DNA from: Limibacterium fermenti | GTDB lineage: Bacteria; Bacteroidota; Bacteroidia; Bacteroidales; Dysgonomonadaceae | Length of the DNA stretch: 64,000 bases | Assembly (NCBI RefSeq): GCF_041902845.1 | Contig: NZ_CP159486.1 | Location: forward strand, 2,232,001-2,296,000 | Direction: 5' to 3' | Part shown: piece after piece, positions 18,434 through 26,268 of the stretch | Layout of the letters: every line of letters starts with the position of its first letter | Numbering within the stretch: position 1 is the stretch's first letter | Translations under genes and position numbers: made by a program | Notes under the pieces: generated by a model | What the model saw: the letters and a program-made list of their open reading frames with translations, nothing else | What the model was told of the DNA's origin: nothing | The model's database searches: none

Positions 18434-18460
18434 CTATTAAATAGAGTGTTTATTTAATAG
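18434..18460 (-). promoter_or_regulatory. AT-rich hairpin in the upxY leader
   Basis: Perfect 10-bp arms CTATTAAATA (18434-18443) and TATTTAATAG (18451-18460) surround a 7-nt loop. It lies between the left inverted repeat and the upxY start, so it would be transcribed as part of the 5' leader when the promoter is ON. Capsule leaders are where UpxY factors act. A role as pause or recognition element is inference. Confidence 0.55.
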
Positions 18461-18473
18461 AAACTCATTTATC

Positions 18474-18492
18474 ACATTTCTAAATAAGAGAC
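18474..18492 (+). repeat. Left 19-bp inverted repeat (recombination site) of the invertible capsule promoter
   Basis: Sequence ACATTTCTAAATAAGAGAC. It is an exact reverse complement of 18782-18800; flanking bases on both sides differ. It is placed upstream of upxY in the way invertible promoters of Bacteroidales capsule loci are bounded. Confidence 0.93.
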
Positions 18493-18513
18493 GACATATT
18501 TACGGAAAAAATT

Positions 18514-18552
18514 AAAAATCAGTTATATGCAATCAATATATAACTGATTTTT
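18514..18552. terminator. Bidirectional hairpin terminator inside the invertible segment
   Basis: Perfect 15-bp arms AAAAATCAGTTATAT (18514-18528) and its complement (18538-18552) with a 9-nt loop give A-run/T-run tracts on both strands. In the present orientation it would stop read-through from the recombinase gene into upxY. After inversion it would sit just downstream of the recombinase gene. Confidence 0.82.
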
Positions 18553-18735
18553 TCTATTTTTATAAGTCTTTTGATCGGGCAAACATAAAAGAAAAAGTGT
18601 TTTTTTTTAAGCCCACATCTCTAAGGGTATTGATTCATTATTTATATTTCTTTCCCACTTATAGGTGCAATGACGTTATTATCAACATTCCGAAAAAGAA
18701 AAGATGAAATTATTCATTAATTATTTTTTAGAAGA

Positions 18736-18767
18736 TTTGTTTACGAACTTTATTTTTTATAGCTTTG
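18736..18767 (+). promoter_or_regulatory. Consensus Bacteroidales promoter within the invertible segment (capsule promoter, OFF)
   Basis: TTTG at 18736-18739, a 20-bp spacer, and TAGCTTTG at 18760-18767 match the -33/-7 consensus (TTTG, TAnnTTTG) of the Bacteroidetes primary sigma factor. It lies 14 bp inside the right inverted repeat and fires to the right, antisense to the recombinase gene. Inversion turns it toward upxY. Confidence 0.85.
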
Positions 18768-18781
18768 CAAACGTGTTTAAG

Positions 18782-18800
18782 GTCTCTTATTTAGAAATGT
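18782..18800 (-). repeat. Right 19-bp inverted repeat, overlapping the recombinase stop codon
   Basis: This is an exact inverted copy of 18474-18492. It covers the last codons and TAA stop of the recombinase gene (stop at 18787-18789), so strand exchange in the repeat leaves the recombinase reading frame unchanged. Confidence 0.93.
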
Positions 18801-20010
18801 TCGCATTCAATTTTGCGAGAATTTCCTTATTTGCCCGGTCTATTACCGAATTTTCCAGTGACGCTAAATATATTTGTGTTGTCTTTTCGGAAGTATGTCC
18901 CATACCGGCGCTGATGACCGATATCGGTACATTGTAATTACGAGCCATCGTTGCCCAGGTATGACGTGAAGTATAAGAAGACAGCGGCATTTCCGAACCG
19001 ACCAATTCTCCTAATCGTTTTAATTTCCGATTATAATATCCCAACGCGGTCTGATATTGCTTGAAGGCTTCTTCAGGATTTTCGGAATACAGAATAGGAA
19101 AGACATACACACAATCACGGTTTTTTTTCTCGTACTTTTTTATTATGGATTTTATGCACGGTTCTATACGGATAGTCAGCCGTTGCCCGGTTTTATGACG
19201 GATATAAGAAATCATACCATTTATAATATTCTGCTTACGCAGATAGGCCATATCCACAAAGGCCATCCCTCGGGTACAATAACTGAAAACAAATAAATCG
19301 CGTGTCAAGGATAGGGATGGCGAAAAGAGTAAATCCAGCTTCTGCAACCGAATGATAATATCCTCTCCAACGGCACGTTTACACGTACGATCGACTCCTG
19401 TATACACATTCCGGAAAGGAAAAGATTGTTCAATGATTTGTTCCCGTACCGCTTTATTATACACCGACCTTAGATTTCTCATATAAAAAGAGATGGTATT
19501 GCGAACGACCTTCCTCTCCTTAAGATAATCGCTGTACTCCAAAATGAGCCCTTCATTAAACAAGGCAAAAGAAAGATCCCGTCCCCCGAGGAACAAAGAA
19601 AAACTATTGAAGGTACGCTTATAATTGCGTGCCGTACCCAATTTCCGGTCTGCTTGAAGGCGCGTGATTTGCCTCTCGAGATAAAATAACACGGAAATCT
19701 GCGCTCCGCGAGAACGAAACATTGCAACAATGTCGGATAATTGGTATTCTTCAGGCCGCTCATCCAATTGAAGAATGATGCGATTTAACAAAGATATATC
19801 ATTTTCTATCTGATGTTGATATGTCCTAAGAGAACCCTCGTTGTCTGATAAGAATACAACTTTTCCTCTCTCCGCATCCCACTGTTCCGGAAATAAATGG
19901 ATCCGGGTAGTAATCTGTAGGTTTTTGCGGTGATGGCATAACTGGTAATAAATAGTCCCAGCCTTACCCTTTACCGTCGACGGACGGAATTTCACTTTTA
20001 CTGTTGCCAT
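18787..20010 (-). CDS. Tyrosine site-specific recombinase, likely invertase of the capsule promoter
   Basis: A 407-residue phage-integrase-family protein: an Arm-type N-terminal domain (FRPSTVKGKAGTIYYQLCH, ~8-100), a SAM-like core-binding domain (~105-210) and the catalytic domain (~215-395). The catalytic arginine is in SYCTRGMAFVDMAYL (~246), the second box is SSYTSRHTWAT (~345, with Y for the usual first H, common in Bacteroidetes enzymes), and GMGHTSEKTTQIY supplies the H and the nucleophilic tyrosine (~380). Its stop codon lies in the right 19-bp repeat and its gene is next to the switch, the arrangement of dedicated promoter invertases. Transcription runs toward upxY but a terminator separates them. 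The OFF-oriented promoter would make antisense RNA over this gene. Confidence 0.92.
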   Translation of the reverse strand: MATVKVKFRPSTVKGKAGTIYYQLCHHRKNLQITTRIHLFPEQWDAERGKVVFLSDNEGSLRTYQHQIENDISLLNRIILQLDERPEEYQLSDIVAMFRSRGAQISVLFYLERQITRLQADRKLGTARNYKRTFNSFSLFLGGRDLSFALFNEGLILEYSDYLKERKVVRNTISFYMRNLRSVYNKAVREQIIEQSFPFRNVYTGVDRTCKRAVGEDIIIRLQKLDLLFSPSLSLTRDLFVFSYCTRGMAFVDMAYLRKQNIINGMISYIRHKTGQRLTIRIEPCIKSIIKKYEKKNRDCVYVFPILYSENPEEAFKQYQTALGYYNRKLKRLGELVGSEMPLSSYTSRHTWATMARNYNVPISVISAGMGHTSEKTTQIYLASLENSVIDRANKEILAKLNANISK

Positions 20011-20391
20011 AATTTAATAATTATTGTTTTTATAATATCGGGAATATTTTTCTGTCATGACATTAGAGCTTTGGCGAAAAAGCGCACATTTCTTAACAAA
20101 AAGATAACCTGTAAAATTAAAGTAACAATATCTTCCTCATAAAACAAGAAAATATCGATTTAAAAGTTCCGCACCGGCTTTGGCAAGTTCAAAAAATTCG
20201 GATATATCCCGACACACCCTCCAGGAGTTAACCTTGCCCGTCACGGCTTTCTATCGTTTGACATAAGCGAAAGCCCCCATCAACAGCTAACTTTTCAGTA
20301 AAAAAACGCCTATACTAAAGTTAATTCTTTACCTTTGCATAAATTTTGGTCAGAGAACACTTCTGAATCCGTTTCACAAAGAAAGGACTAC
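20011..20391. other. 381-bp divergent intergenic region
   Basis: It separates the recombinase gene (minus) from the antiporter gene (plus). It holds a -7-like TACCTTTG for the antiporter (20330-20337) and a weak 7-bp stem GGCTTTC/GAAAGCC (20245-20251 with 20269-20275). No convincing minus-strand promoter, open frame or RNA gene was seen. Confidence 0.6.
20330..20337 (+). promoter_or_regulatory. Putative -7 element for the antiporter gene
   Basis: TACCTTTG matches TAnnTTTG, 54 bp upstream of the ATG at 20392. No TTTG is found at the -33 spacing, so this is a half-consensus call. Confidence 0.45.
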
Positions 20392-22728
20392 ATGCAAAAA
20401 AGAACTCGTAACATACTATTTTATAGCACAATAATAGGAGGAGGCGCTTTATTCATGTATTGGATTGCGACCAAAGGCTCGCTGCTGGAAACCGACCGCA
20501 ACGTAATTCTTCCACACACAGACCGGACACAATGGCAAGAATTCCTGCACACTATCGTGCTCAATTACTCGGAACCACTCGCTATCCTGTTGGCTCAAAT
20601 ACTCGCCATAATACTTGTTGCACGCCTTTTCGGCTGGTTAGCAAATAAAATAGGACAACCTACCGTCATCGGTGAGATTATCGCGGGAATTGTGTTGGGG
20701 CCTTCGCTCATCGGCGCCTATTTTCCCGAATTCTATACCACCCTCTTCCCCGAACATTCGTTCAACAACCTGAAAATGCTTAGTAACATGGGGCTGATTC
20801 TCTTTATGTTTGTCGTGGGAATGGAGCTCGACCTGAAAGTGCTGAAAACCAAAGTCCACGAAGCCATCGTTATCAGTCATGCCAGTATTATCTTCCCTTT
20901 TGCCCTGGGCATGGGGCTGGCGTATTTCCTTTACGAAAGCTTTGCCCCCCTTAACGTGCCTTTTCTTTCGTTCGCCCTGTTTTTGGGCATTTCGATGAGC
21001 ATCACCGCTTTTCCGGTTCTGGCGCGTATCGTACAGGAAAAGGGTCTCAATAAAACCAAACTCGGTACCATTGTGCTTACCTGCGCGGCGGTGGACGACA
21101 TCACGGCGTGGTGCGTGCTGGCCGTAGTCATCGCCATTGTCAAGGCCGGATCGGTGGGAAGTTCGCTTTACACCGTGCTCTTCGCGGTACTATACGTTAT
21201 TGTGATGATAAAGGTCGTCAAACCTTTCCTGAACCGCATCGGCGAATTGCACAACACCAAAGAAAATCTGAATAAATCGGTCGTAGCCATTTTTTTTCTG
21301 GTGCTTGTCGCATCGGCTTTTTCCACCGAAACCATTGGCATACACGCTTTGTTCGGGGCATTCATGGCAGGCGCCATCATGCCCGATAACAAATCGTTCC
21401 GCCACGTCTTTGTCGAGAAGGTCGAAGATGTGGCGACGGTTTTATTGCTTCCTTTGTTTTTTGTATATACGGGATTAAGAACGAAAATTGGGCTTCTCAA
21501 TGAGCCCGGACTCTGGATCGTGACCGGATGGATTATTTTAGTGGCGGTGATGGGAAAATTTATCGGAAGCTCGCTCGCCGCCCGTTACGTAGGGCGCCAG
21601 AGTTGGCGCGAGAGCCTAATTGTGGGGGCGCTCATGAACACCCGGGGACTCATGGAACTGGTGGTAATCAATATCGGGTACGACTTGGGCATACTCACAC
21701 CCGAAGTGTTTGCCATGATGGTGATTATGGCTCTGGTGACCACCTTTATGACCTCGCCGAGCCTGGGCATTATCAACCGCCTTTTTCCCAATCGGCATCC
21801 CCACACGCATCTCACGCCGCGCCAAGTCGAAGGCACTTTCCGTACGGCCATCGCCTTGGGAAATGCCTACAATGGCAAGTTGATGCTCAATGTGGCAAAG
21901 ACCGTTTTCGAAAGCATGCGCAATTTCCTGGATGTGACGGTATTCCATTTTACGGTCGGCTCGAATGTGAACCCTATGTATGAAGAGAATTTCTATGAAG
22001 AAAATTTCCGTCCGGTCCTTTCCCAAGCCGAGCACTTAAATATCCCCATCCATACCGAATACGGCGTCACCGACGATCTCGAAGCCGATGTGGTGCGGTT
22101 TGTCAACGAAAAACAATACGATTTTCTTCTTATCGGTGGCGGACTGTCATTATCCGAAGAGCCGCCTTTCAAGGAAGCATCGATCTTTAAAAATATCCGC
22201 TGGCTCAACGGGCTGGCCAACCGCTTGTTCCGAAGCCGCATCGTCTTTTATCCGAGTATGCTGATGAAAGACAAAACACGCTATTTCGTGGAACGTAGCC
22301 AATGCAGTGTGGGCATTTTCGTCAACCGCAGTTTCACCGATATTACACATACGCTCATCGTCATACGCTCCGAAGCCGATCAGTTTCTATTGCGTTATGC
22401 CCGCCGCTTGATGATCAACAACCAGCAGGTAACCATTGACATCGATGATGTGCATGAGCTCCTGTACACTTCGCCTTTATTGTCGGATATGTATAAAGAT
22501 TTACAAGAGAAGTTTTCGAACCGCATCAAAATTATCGGCAACAGGAGCAATCGCGATAGCCTGTATACGCATTACAGTTTTATGCTTATCAGCTACCCTT
22601 CCTGGAACGAAATGCTTCGGATAAATGCCGATGAGTTCCGCAAGATTCCCTCCACGCTTATTATCAATAAAAAACCCAGTAGATTTACTACCGGGTATTA
22701 TAAAGATCATTCGAAATTCAGTGATTAA
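20392..22728 (+). CDS. CPA2-family cation:proton antiporter with C-terminal cytosolic domain
   Basis: About 778 residues. The N-terminal ~480 residues hold roughly twelve to thirteen TM helices of the Na_H_Exchanger (KefB/NapA-like) fold, with PTVIGEIIAGIVLGPSL, MGLILFMFVVGMELDLK, SMSITAFPVLARIV and CAAVDDITAW (DD motif for ion/proton exchange), and MNTRGLMELVVINIGYDLG. The remaining ~290 residues resemble tandem USP-like or regulatory domains without a TrkA-N motif. It probably exchanges Na+ or K+ for H+ across the inner membrane. The frame is open from a TTG at 20335, but ATG 20392 with GAAAGGA upstream and MQKRTRN before the first helix is the better start. It converges with the PII-like gene 41 bp downstream. 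Confidence 0.9.
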   Translation: MQKRTRNILFYSTIIGGGALFMYWIATKGSLLETDRNVILPHTDRTQWQEFLHTIVLNYSEPLAILLAQILAIILVARLFGWLANKIGQPTVIGEIIAGIVLGPSLIGAYFPEFYTTLFPEHSFNNLKMLSNMGLILFMFVVGMELDLKVLKTKVHEAIVISHASIIFPFALGMGLAYFLYESFAPLNVPFLSFALFLGISMSITAFPVLARIVQEKGLNKTKLGTIVLTCAAVDDITAWCVLAVVIAIVKAGSVGSSLYTVLFAVLYVIVMIKVVKPFLNRIGELHNTKENLNKSVVAIFFLVLVASAFSTETIGIHALFGAFMAGAIMPDNKSFRHVFVEKVEDVATVLLLPLFFVYTGLRTKIGLLNEPGLWIVTGWIILVAVMGKFIGSSLAARYVGRQSWRESLIVGALMNTRGLMELVVINIGYDLGILTPEVFAMMVIMALVTTFMTSPSLGIINRLFPNRHPHTHLTPRQVEGTFRTAIALGNAYNGKLMLNVAKTVFESMRNFLDVTVFHFTVGSNVNPMYEENFYEENFRPVLSQAEHLNIPIHTEYGVTDDLEADVVRFVNEKQYDFLLIGGGLSLSEEPPFKEASIFKNIRWLNGLANRLFRSRIVFYPSMLMKDKTRYFVERSQCSVGIFVNRSFTDITHTLIVIRSEADQFLLRYARRLMINNQQVTIDIDDVHELLYTSPLLSDMYKDLQEKFSNRIKIIGNRSNRDSLYTHYSFMLISYPSWNEMLRINADEFRKIPSTLIINKKPSRFTTGYYKDHSKFSD

Positions 22729-22769
22729 CCAAGGCCGTCGCTTCAAGCGATCCCCCCGGTAAGAAAGGC

Positions 22770-23792
22770 CTACTCGCCGAATCCTTCAGCACGGATGCCT
22801 TCGGTGCGGATTACCGGAAATGAAAAAGCGTAAGGCTTTTCCACCTGGTTTTCGAAAGTTTGCCGCGATAGCTCATGGCGTATTTTCGACGCCAATTCAT
22901 GGCTTGCGAGCGTTATGACCATATCTTCCTCCGCATCGATTCCAATGGGGAGAAGCCCCTCGCTGTTGGGCGACAGATTGGCCAGCCGCGAATGAATAAT
23001 GGTACTTCCCGACACGCCCAATTTCTTGACATTATGCAAATACTCTTCGGCGCTGCCATGCGGCACAAGGGCCACCACCATCTGTTTGATGATCGGTTCG
23101 GGTGCGGAAGGATTCATGGATAAATCATCCTTTTCGTCCTGCACAATCCCCACCAGGCGGCTGATAGGCTGCACAGCCAGCACGCCGGTGTTTTCGGTGG
23201 CCAGGTTAAAGCGTTGCGATACCAAATAAATCAAATGCTCCATCTTACTGCGGGGCACGATCATCATAGCCACTACTTTTGCCGACTCCACCTGTATTCC
23301 CATCAACGGATGGATGATAGAAGCCGCCCCCCGCGCCTTGATCATCGTCAAGCCCGAGAATCCGTGCTCTTGTACAAAGTTGCCGAAATCGTCGGCCACG
23401 TTCTCATTGAGGATAATCATCACATTCACGTAAGGGCTTTCGGGGACATATTCCCGGTCGAATGTGCCCGGATAACTCACCGGCATCATAAAGGCGATGC
23501 CTTTATTAGGCTTGTCGAAATTGAACTCTTTCTCCAGTTTCGACAACATCTCTTGTCCTTGCTGAGACTTCACGCCCAGAAGGATTACTTCTTTGTCAAC
23601 TTCATCCAGCGCCAAAAATTCGAGGATTCGGTTCGACCGGCTGCTTCTGCCTTCTCCCAACAAACAATTGGCCTTTGAGAATCCTATCCTGCGGGCAAAC
23701 TGAAATATTTTTTTACCCTGGCCGCGGTTAACGATAATACCTAATATGCAGTAGGTATCATCATGAGACGATAACTCCGAATAATTAATCAT
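22770..23792 (-). CDS. Triple PII-like domain protein, partner of the DUF1538 transporter
   Basis: A 340-residue soluble protein made of three PII/GlnB-like ferredoxin-fold repeats: about residues 14-110 (ILGIIVNRGQGKKIFQFARR...), 123-215 (VNVMIILNENVADDFGNFV...) and 240-330 (KQMVVALVPHGSAEEYLHNV...). Each has a beta-strand, helix, a G-F/V-S-x-x-x glycine turn, a ligand-loop region, and a second helix before a hydrophobic strand. PII proteins are homotrimers that bind ATP/ADP and 2-oxoglutarate and control transporters or enzymes. One chain here could mimic the trimer. It overlaps the DUF1538 membrane-protein gene by 4 bp, so it likely senses a nucleotide or metabolite and gates that transporter. 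The uridylylation-loop tyrosine of classical GlnB is not recognised. Confidence 0.75.
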   Translation of the reverse strand: MINYSELSSHDDTYCILGIIVNRGQGKKIFQFARRIGFSKANCLLGEGRSSRSNRILEFLALDEVDKEVILLGVKSQQGQEMLSKLEKEFNFDKPNKGIAFMMPVSYPGTFDREYVPESPYVNVMIILNENVADDFGNFVQEHGFSGLTMIKARGAASIIHPLMGIQVESAKVVAMMIVPRSKMEHLIYLVSQRFNLATENTGVLAVQPISRLVGIVQDEKDDLSMNPSAPEPIIKQMVVALVPHGSAEEYLHNVKKLGVSGSTIIHSRLANLSPNSEGLLPIGIDAEEDMVITLASHELASKIRHELSRQTFENQVEKPYAFSFPVIRTEGIRAEGFGE

Positions 23793-25306
23793 AAATCACT
23801 TTCCCCTATGGTTTGTATTTGTTTGGCAGCTTTTTTATTCTGCCGTCTTATAGTTAGTTTATATATAAATCCTAATAATTCAACTGTTAATAATGGTATC
23901 AGGGCTACAATGGCAATCACGCCGAAACCGTCGGTAACCACATTCGCATTGGGCATATATTCCGCGGCTCCCTGAGCGTAAGGTAATAAAAAGGTAGCCG
24001 TCATTGTCCCGGCTGCCACCCCGCCCGAATCGTAAGCGATACCCACAAAGATATCGGAAATAAAATAAGACAAGAAGATGACCAATATCATTCCCGGTAA
24101 CAAAATATGCCACAATTGCAACCCCGGAATAAGAATGCGTAACATCGAAAGCCCAACGGCAAGCCCCACACCGAGACTCAACGCCACTAATACGGTATTG
24201 CCTTTTATCGCCCCGGCAGTTTCATTCTCGATTTGGTTGGTAAGCACGTGTACCGAAGGTTCTGCGGGAATCGTTACAATACCGAATACCACTCCCATTA
24301 AGACTAATACCCACTCCATTTCCAGGGAAGCAAGTTGGAAGCCCACTTGGCGGCTGGCATCGATAAACCCGCCATTCACACCGGTAAGAAACAACACTAA
24401 GCCCACATACGTATACATCGTCCCGATTATAATCGTCCGGATCGTCTTCTTCGATTCCTTTAATCGTAAAAAATTGACAACAAAAAAGAGTACCAACACC
24501 GGCGCCAAACTTAAAAACGATTCGAATGACACCGTAACCACTTGCGACAACACACTGGCGAAGGCGTTTTCGCCGACGCTTGCGTCTAAATCGAGTGTTC
24601 CCGTCAAGCCGGTATTGCTAAAGGCGCCTTGCAACAATACGGCAATAATGGCTCCGGTGGAAGCAATACCCAACATTCCGAAACTATCGGTCTCCTCATT
24701 CCCTTTACTACGGGTAAGATTAGATGCGCCTACGGACAAAGCCAGAAGGAACGGTACGGAAATAGATCCGGTAGTGGATCCGGCCGCATCGAAAGCGATC
24801 GCTAAAAACTCCGAATCGGAAAAGAAGGCTAAAATAAAGATGATAATATAGATAATCGTCATCAATTTATTCAGCGGTATGATTTTCAATACACGTACCA
24901 ATGCCACCGCCACTAACAGTCCGACGCCCATAGACACAAGCATCACCAATAAACCGGAATTGATGCCGCCGGCGGTCACCTCCGTAACCTGACGTCCCAA
25001 TATATGCAAATCGGGCTCGGCTACGGTTACAAGAAACCCGATAACCAAGCCGCCCAGCAGAATCTTCCACAGCCGGCTAATGCTCAGCAGGCTGCTGCTT
25101 ATTCTCTCGCCGATCGGCGTAATGCTTATATCCACACCTATCAGGAAAATAGGCATACCCAATAATATGAAAAGCGCACCTATTAAAAACTTTGCCAACA
25201 CGACTTGTTCGAGTGGTGCAATAGTAAAATGCAACAACAAGACAATAGCAACAATAGGTATTACAGAAATGAATATTTCTTTAAACTTTTCTAATACGGG
25301 GTGCAT
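23789..25306 (-). CDS. DUF1538 family integral membrane protein (putative transporter)
   Basis: A 505-residue protein with about twelve to fourteen TM helices and an internal duplication. The paired motifs are VAEPDLHILGRQV (~105) and PAEPSVHVLTNQIE (~345), and FDAAGSTTGSISVPF (~190) and YDSGGVAAGTMTATF (~445). These repeated AEP...H and G-x-x-x-G re-entrant-like elements are typical of inverted-repeat secondary carriers and define DUF1538. The substrate is unknown. The tightly linked PII-like gene (4-bp overlap) suggests nucleotide- or metabolite-controlled flux. It lies 77 bp downstream... of nagB in the transcription direction, so it may be in the same operon. Confidence 0.85.
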   Translation of the reverse strand: MHPVLEKFKEIFISVIPIVAIVLLLHFTIAPLEQVVLAKFLIGALFILLGMPIFLIGVDISITPIGERISSSLLSISRLWKILLGGLVIGFLVTVAEPDLHILGRQVTEVTAGGINSGLLVMLVSMGVGLLVAVALVRVLKIIPLNKLMTIIYIIIFILAFFSDSEFLAIAFDAAGSTTGSISVPFLLALSVGASNLTRSKGNEETDSFGMLGIASTGAIIAVLLQGAFSNTGLTGTLDLDASVGENAFASVLSQVVTVSFESFLSLAPVLVLFFVVNFLRLKESKKTIRTIIIGTMYTYVGLVLFLTGVNGGFIDASRQVGFQLASLEMEWVLVLMGVVFGIVTIPAEPSVHVLTNQIENETAGAIKGNTVLVALSLGVGLAVGLSMLRILIPGLQLWHILLPGMILVIFLSYFISDIFVGIAYDSGGVAAGTMTATFLLPYAQGAAEYMPNANVVTDGFGVIAIVALIPLLTVELLGFIYKLTIRRQNKKAAKQIQTIGESDL

Positions 25307-25383
25307 AATATCCTTACATTTGAAATTTCAATACTCATTTAACGTTGCGGCAGGCAGGAAGTCATCTCAGGTGCAGGCCTGGA

Positions 25384-26193
25384 CTACAGCAACGACTCGG
25401 GATCGAGATGTTCATGCTCGATATCCAGAAAATATTTATAAGTGCCCACTTTCAGTTCGGCGCAGGCATCATAGTCGCACACGATGATACCTTTGCGATG
25501 GAGTTGCAGGGCACTGATCGTCCACATTTGGGTAATGGCTCCTTCCACAGCATGATAAAGTGCGCGGGCCTTATGATGTCCGTTGACAAGGATCAGCACT
25601 TCTTTCGAATCGAGTACCGTCCCTACCCCAACCGTCAAAGCAGTCTTGGGTACTTGATTGACATCATTGTCAAAGAAGCGTGAATTGGCGATAATCGTAT
25701 CGGTCGTCAGGGTTTTCACACGGGTACGGGAAGTAAGGGACGAGCCCGGCTCATTAAAGGCGATGTGTCCGTCGGGGCCGATACCTCCTAAAAACAAATC
25801 GATTCCTCCGGCATCCTTGATAGCTTGTTCATACGCCTCGCATTCGGCCTCCAAGTCGTCAGCTCTTCCGTTGAGGATATGTACATTTTCTTTTTTTATA
25901 TCGATATGATGGAAAAAGTTCTGCCACATAAAGGTGTGGTAGCTCTGCGGATGCTCATCGGGCAGCCCCACATATTCGTCCATATTAAAAGTAATGACAT
26001 TCTCGAACGAAACCTTTCCGGCTTTATACAGTTGTATCAATGCCCGATAGGTACCCAGAGGCGACGAGCCGGTGGGTAATCCCAGTTTAAAAGGCTTTTC
26101 CGAAGATGGGTTCGCTTTTCTTATTTTTGCAGCAATATAATTTGCCGCCCATAATGCGAGATTTTCTGCATCAGGTTGAATGATAAGTCTCAT
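25384..26193 (-). CDS. nagB: Glucosamine-6-phosphate deaminase
   Basis: A 269-residue enzyme converting glucosamine-6-phosphate to fructose-6-phosphate and ammonia in amino-sugar catabolism. It has LGLPTGSSPLGTYRAL (phosphate loop, ~38-53), FNMDEYVGLP with the catalytic Asp (~70), GGIGPDGHIAFNEPGSS with the ring-opening Asp, His and Glu (~135-150) and VNGHHKARAL (~205). Length matches E. coli NagB. It has no visible nagA neighbour. Its ATG is directly preceded by a heptamer repeat array that forms the leader, so any promoter must lie in or before those repeats. Confidence 0.95.
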   Translation of the reverse strand: MRLIIQPDAENLALWAANYIAAKIRKANPSSEKPFKLGLPTGSSPLGTYRALIQLYKAGKVSFENVITFNMDEYVGLPDEHPQSYHTFMWQNFFHHIDIKKENVHILNGRADDLEAECEAYEQAIKDAGGIDLFLGGIGPDGHIAFNEPGSSLTSRTRVKTLTTDTIIANSRFFDNDVNQVPKTALTVGVGTVLDSKEVLILVNGHHKARALYHAVEGAITQMWTISALQLHRKGIIVCDYDACAELKVGTYKYFLDIEHEHLDPESLL

Positions 26194-26268
26194 AATAACG
26201 AATTACTAATAACAAATTACAAATTACGAATTACTGATTACAAATTACTGATTACTAATTACTAATTA
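26194..26268. repeat. Degenerate heptanucleotide array between fprA-like gene and nagB
   Basis: About ten 7-nt units of TAATTAC/AAATTAC/GAATTAC type fill the gap and continue a few bases into the flavodiiron gene's stop. In the nagB sense the array ends at the start codon. It belongs to the same repeat family as those at 13.3, 51.0, 57.5 and 58.7 kb. Confidence 0.9.

Larger units (their letters stand above)
18493..18781. other. Invertible promoter segment, shown here in the OFF orientation
   Basis: A 289-bp AT-rich segment between perfect 19-bp inverted repeats, with a tyrosine recombinase gene on one side and the upxY capsule operon on the other. It contains one consensus promoter (18736-18767) pointing right, away from the operon, and a strong hairpin terminator near the left end. 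Inversion would place the promoter -7 at about 18507-18514 on the minus strand, with a start site just outside the left repeat and a leader of roughly 170 nt to the upxY ATG. A second -7-like site (TATGTTTG, 18587 to 18580) already points at upxY but has no -33 match. The nearly gene-free 394-bp gap is therefore explained by this switch. Confidence 0.88.

Noticed and set aside
18580..18587. TATGTTTG on the minus strand as an active upxY promoter in the present orientation
   Set aside because: It matches the -7 consensus, but no TTTG lies 19-21 bp upstream, unlike the perfect promoter at 18736-18767. AT-rich DNA gives such half-sites by chance.
18704..18937. Plus-strand 77-codon open frame over the switch and recombinase 3' end
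   Set aside because: It is antisense to the recombinase gene, has no family features and spans the recombination site, so inversion would break it.
22674..22694. Hairpin CCCAGTAG/CTACCGGG at the end of the antiporter gene as a terminator
   Set aside because: It lies inside the coding region, has a mismatch and no T-run.
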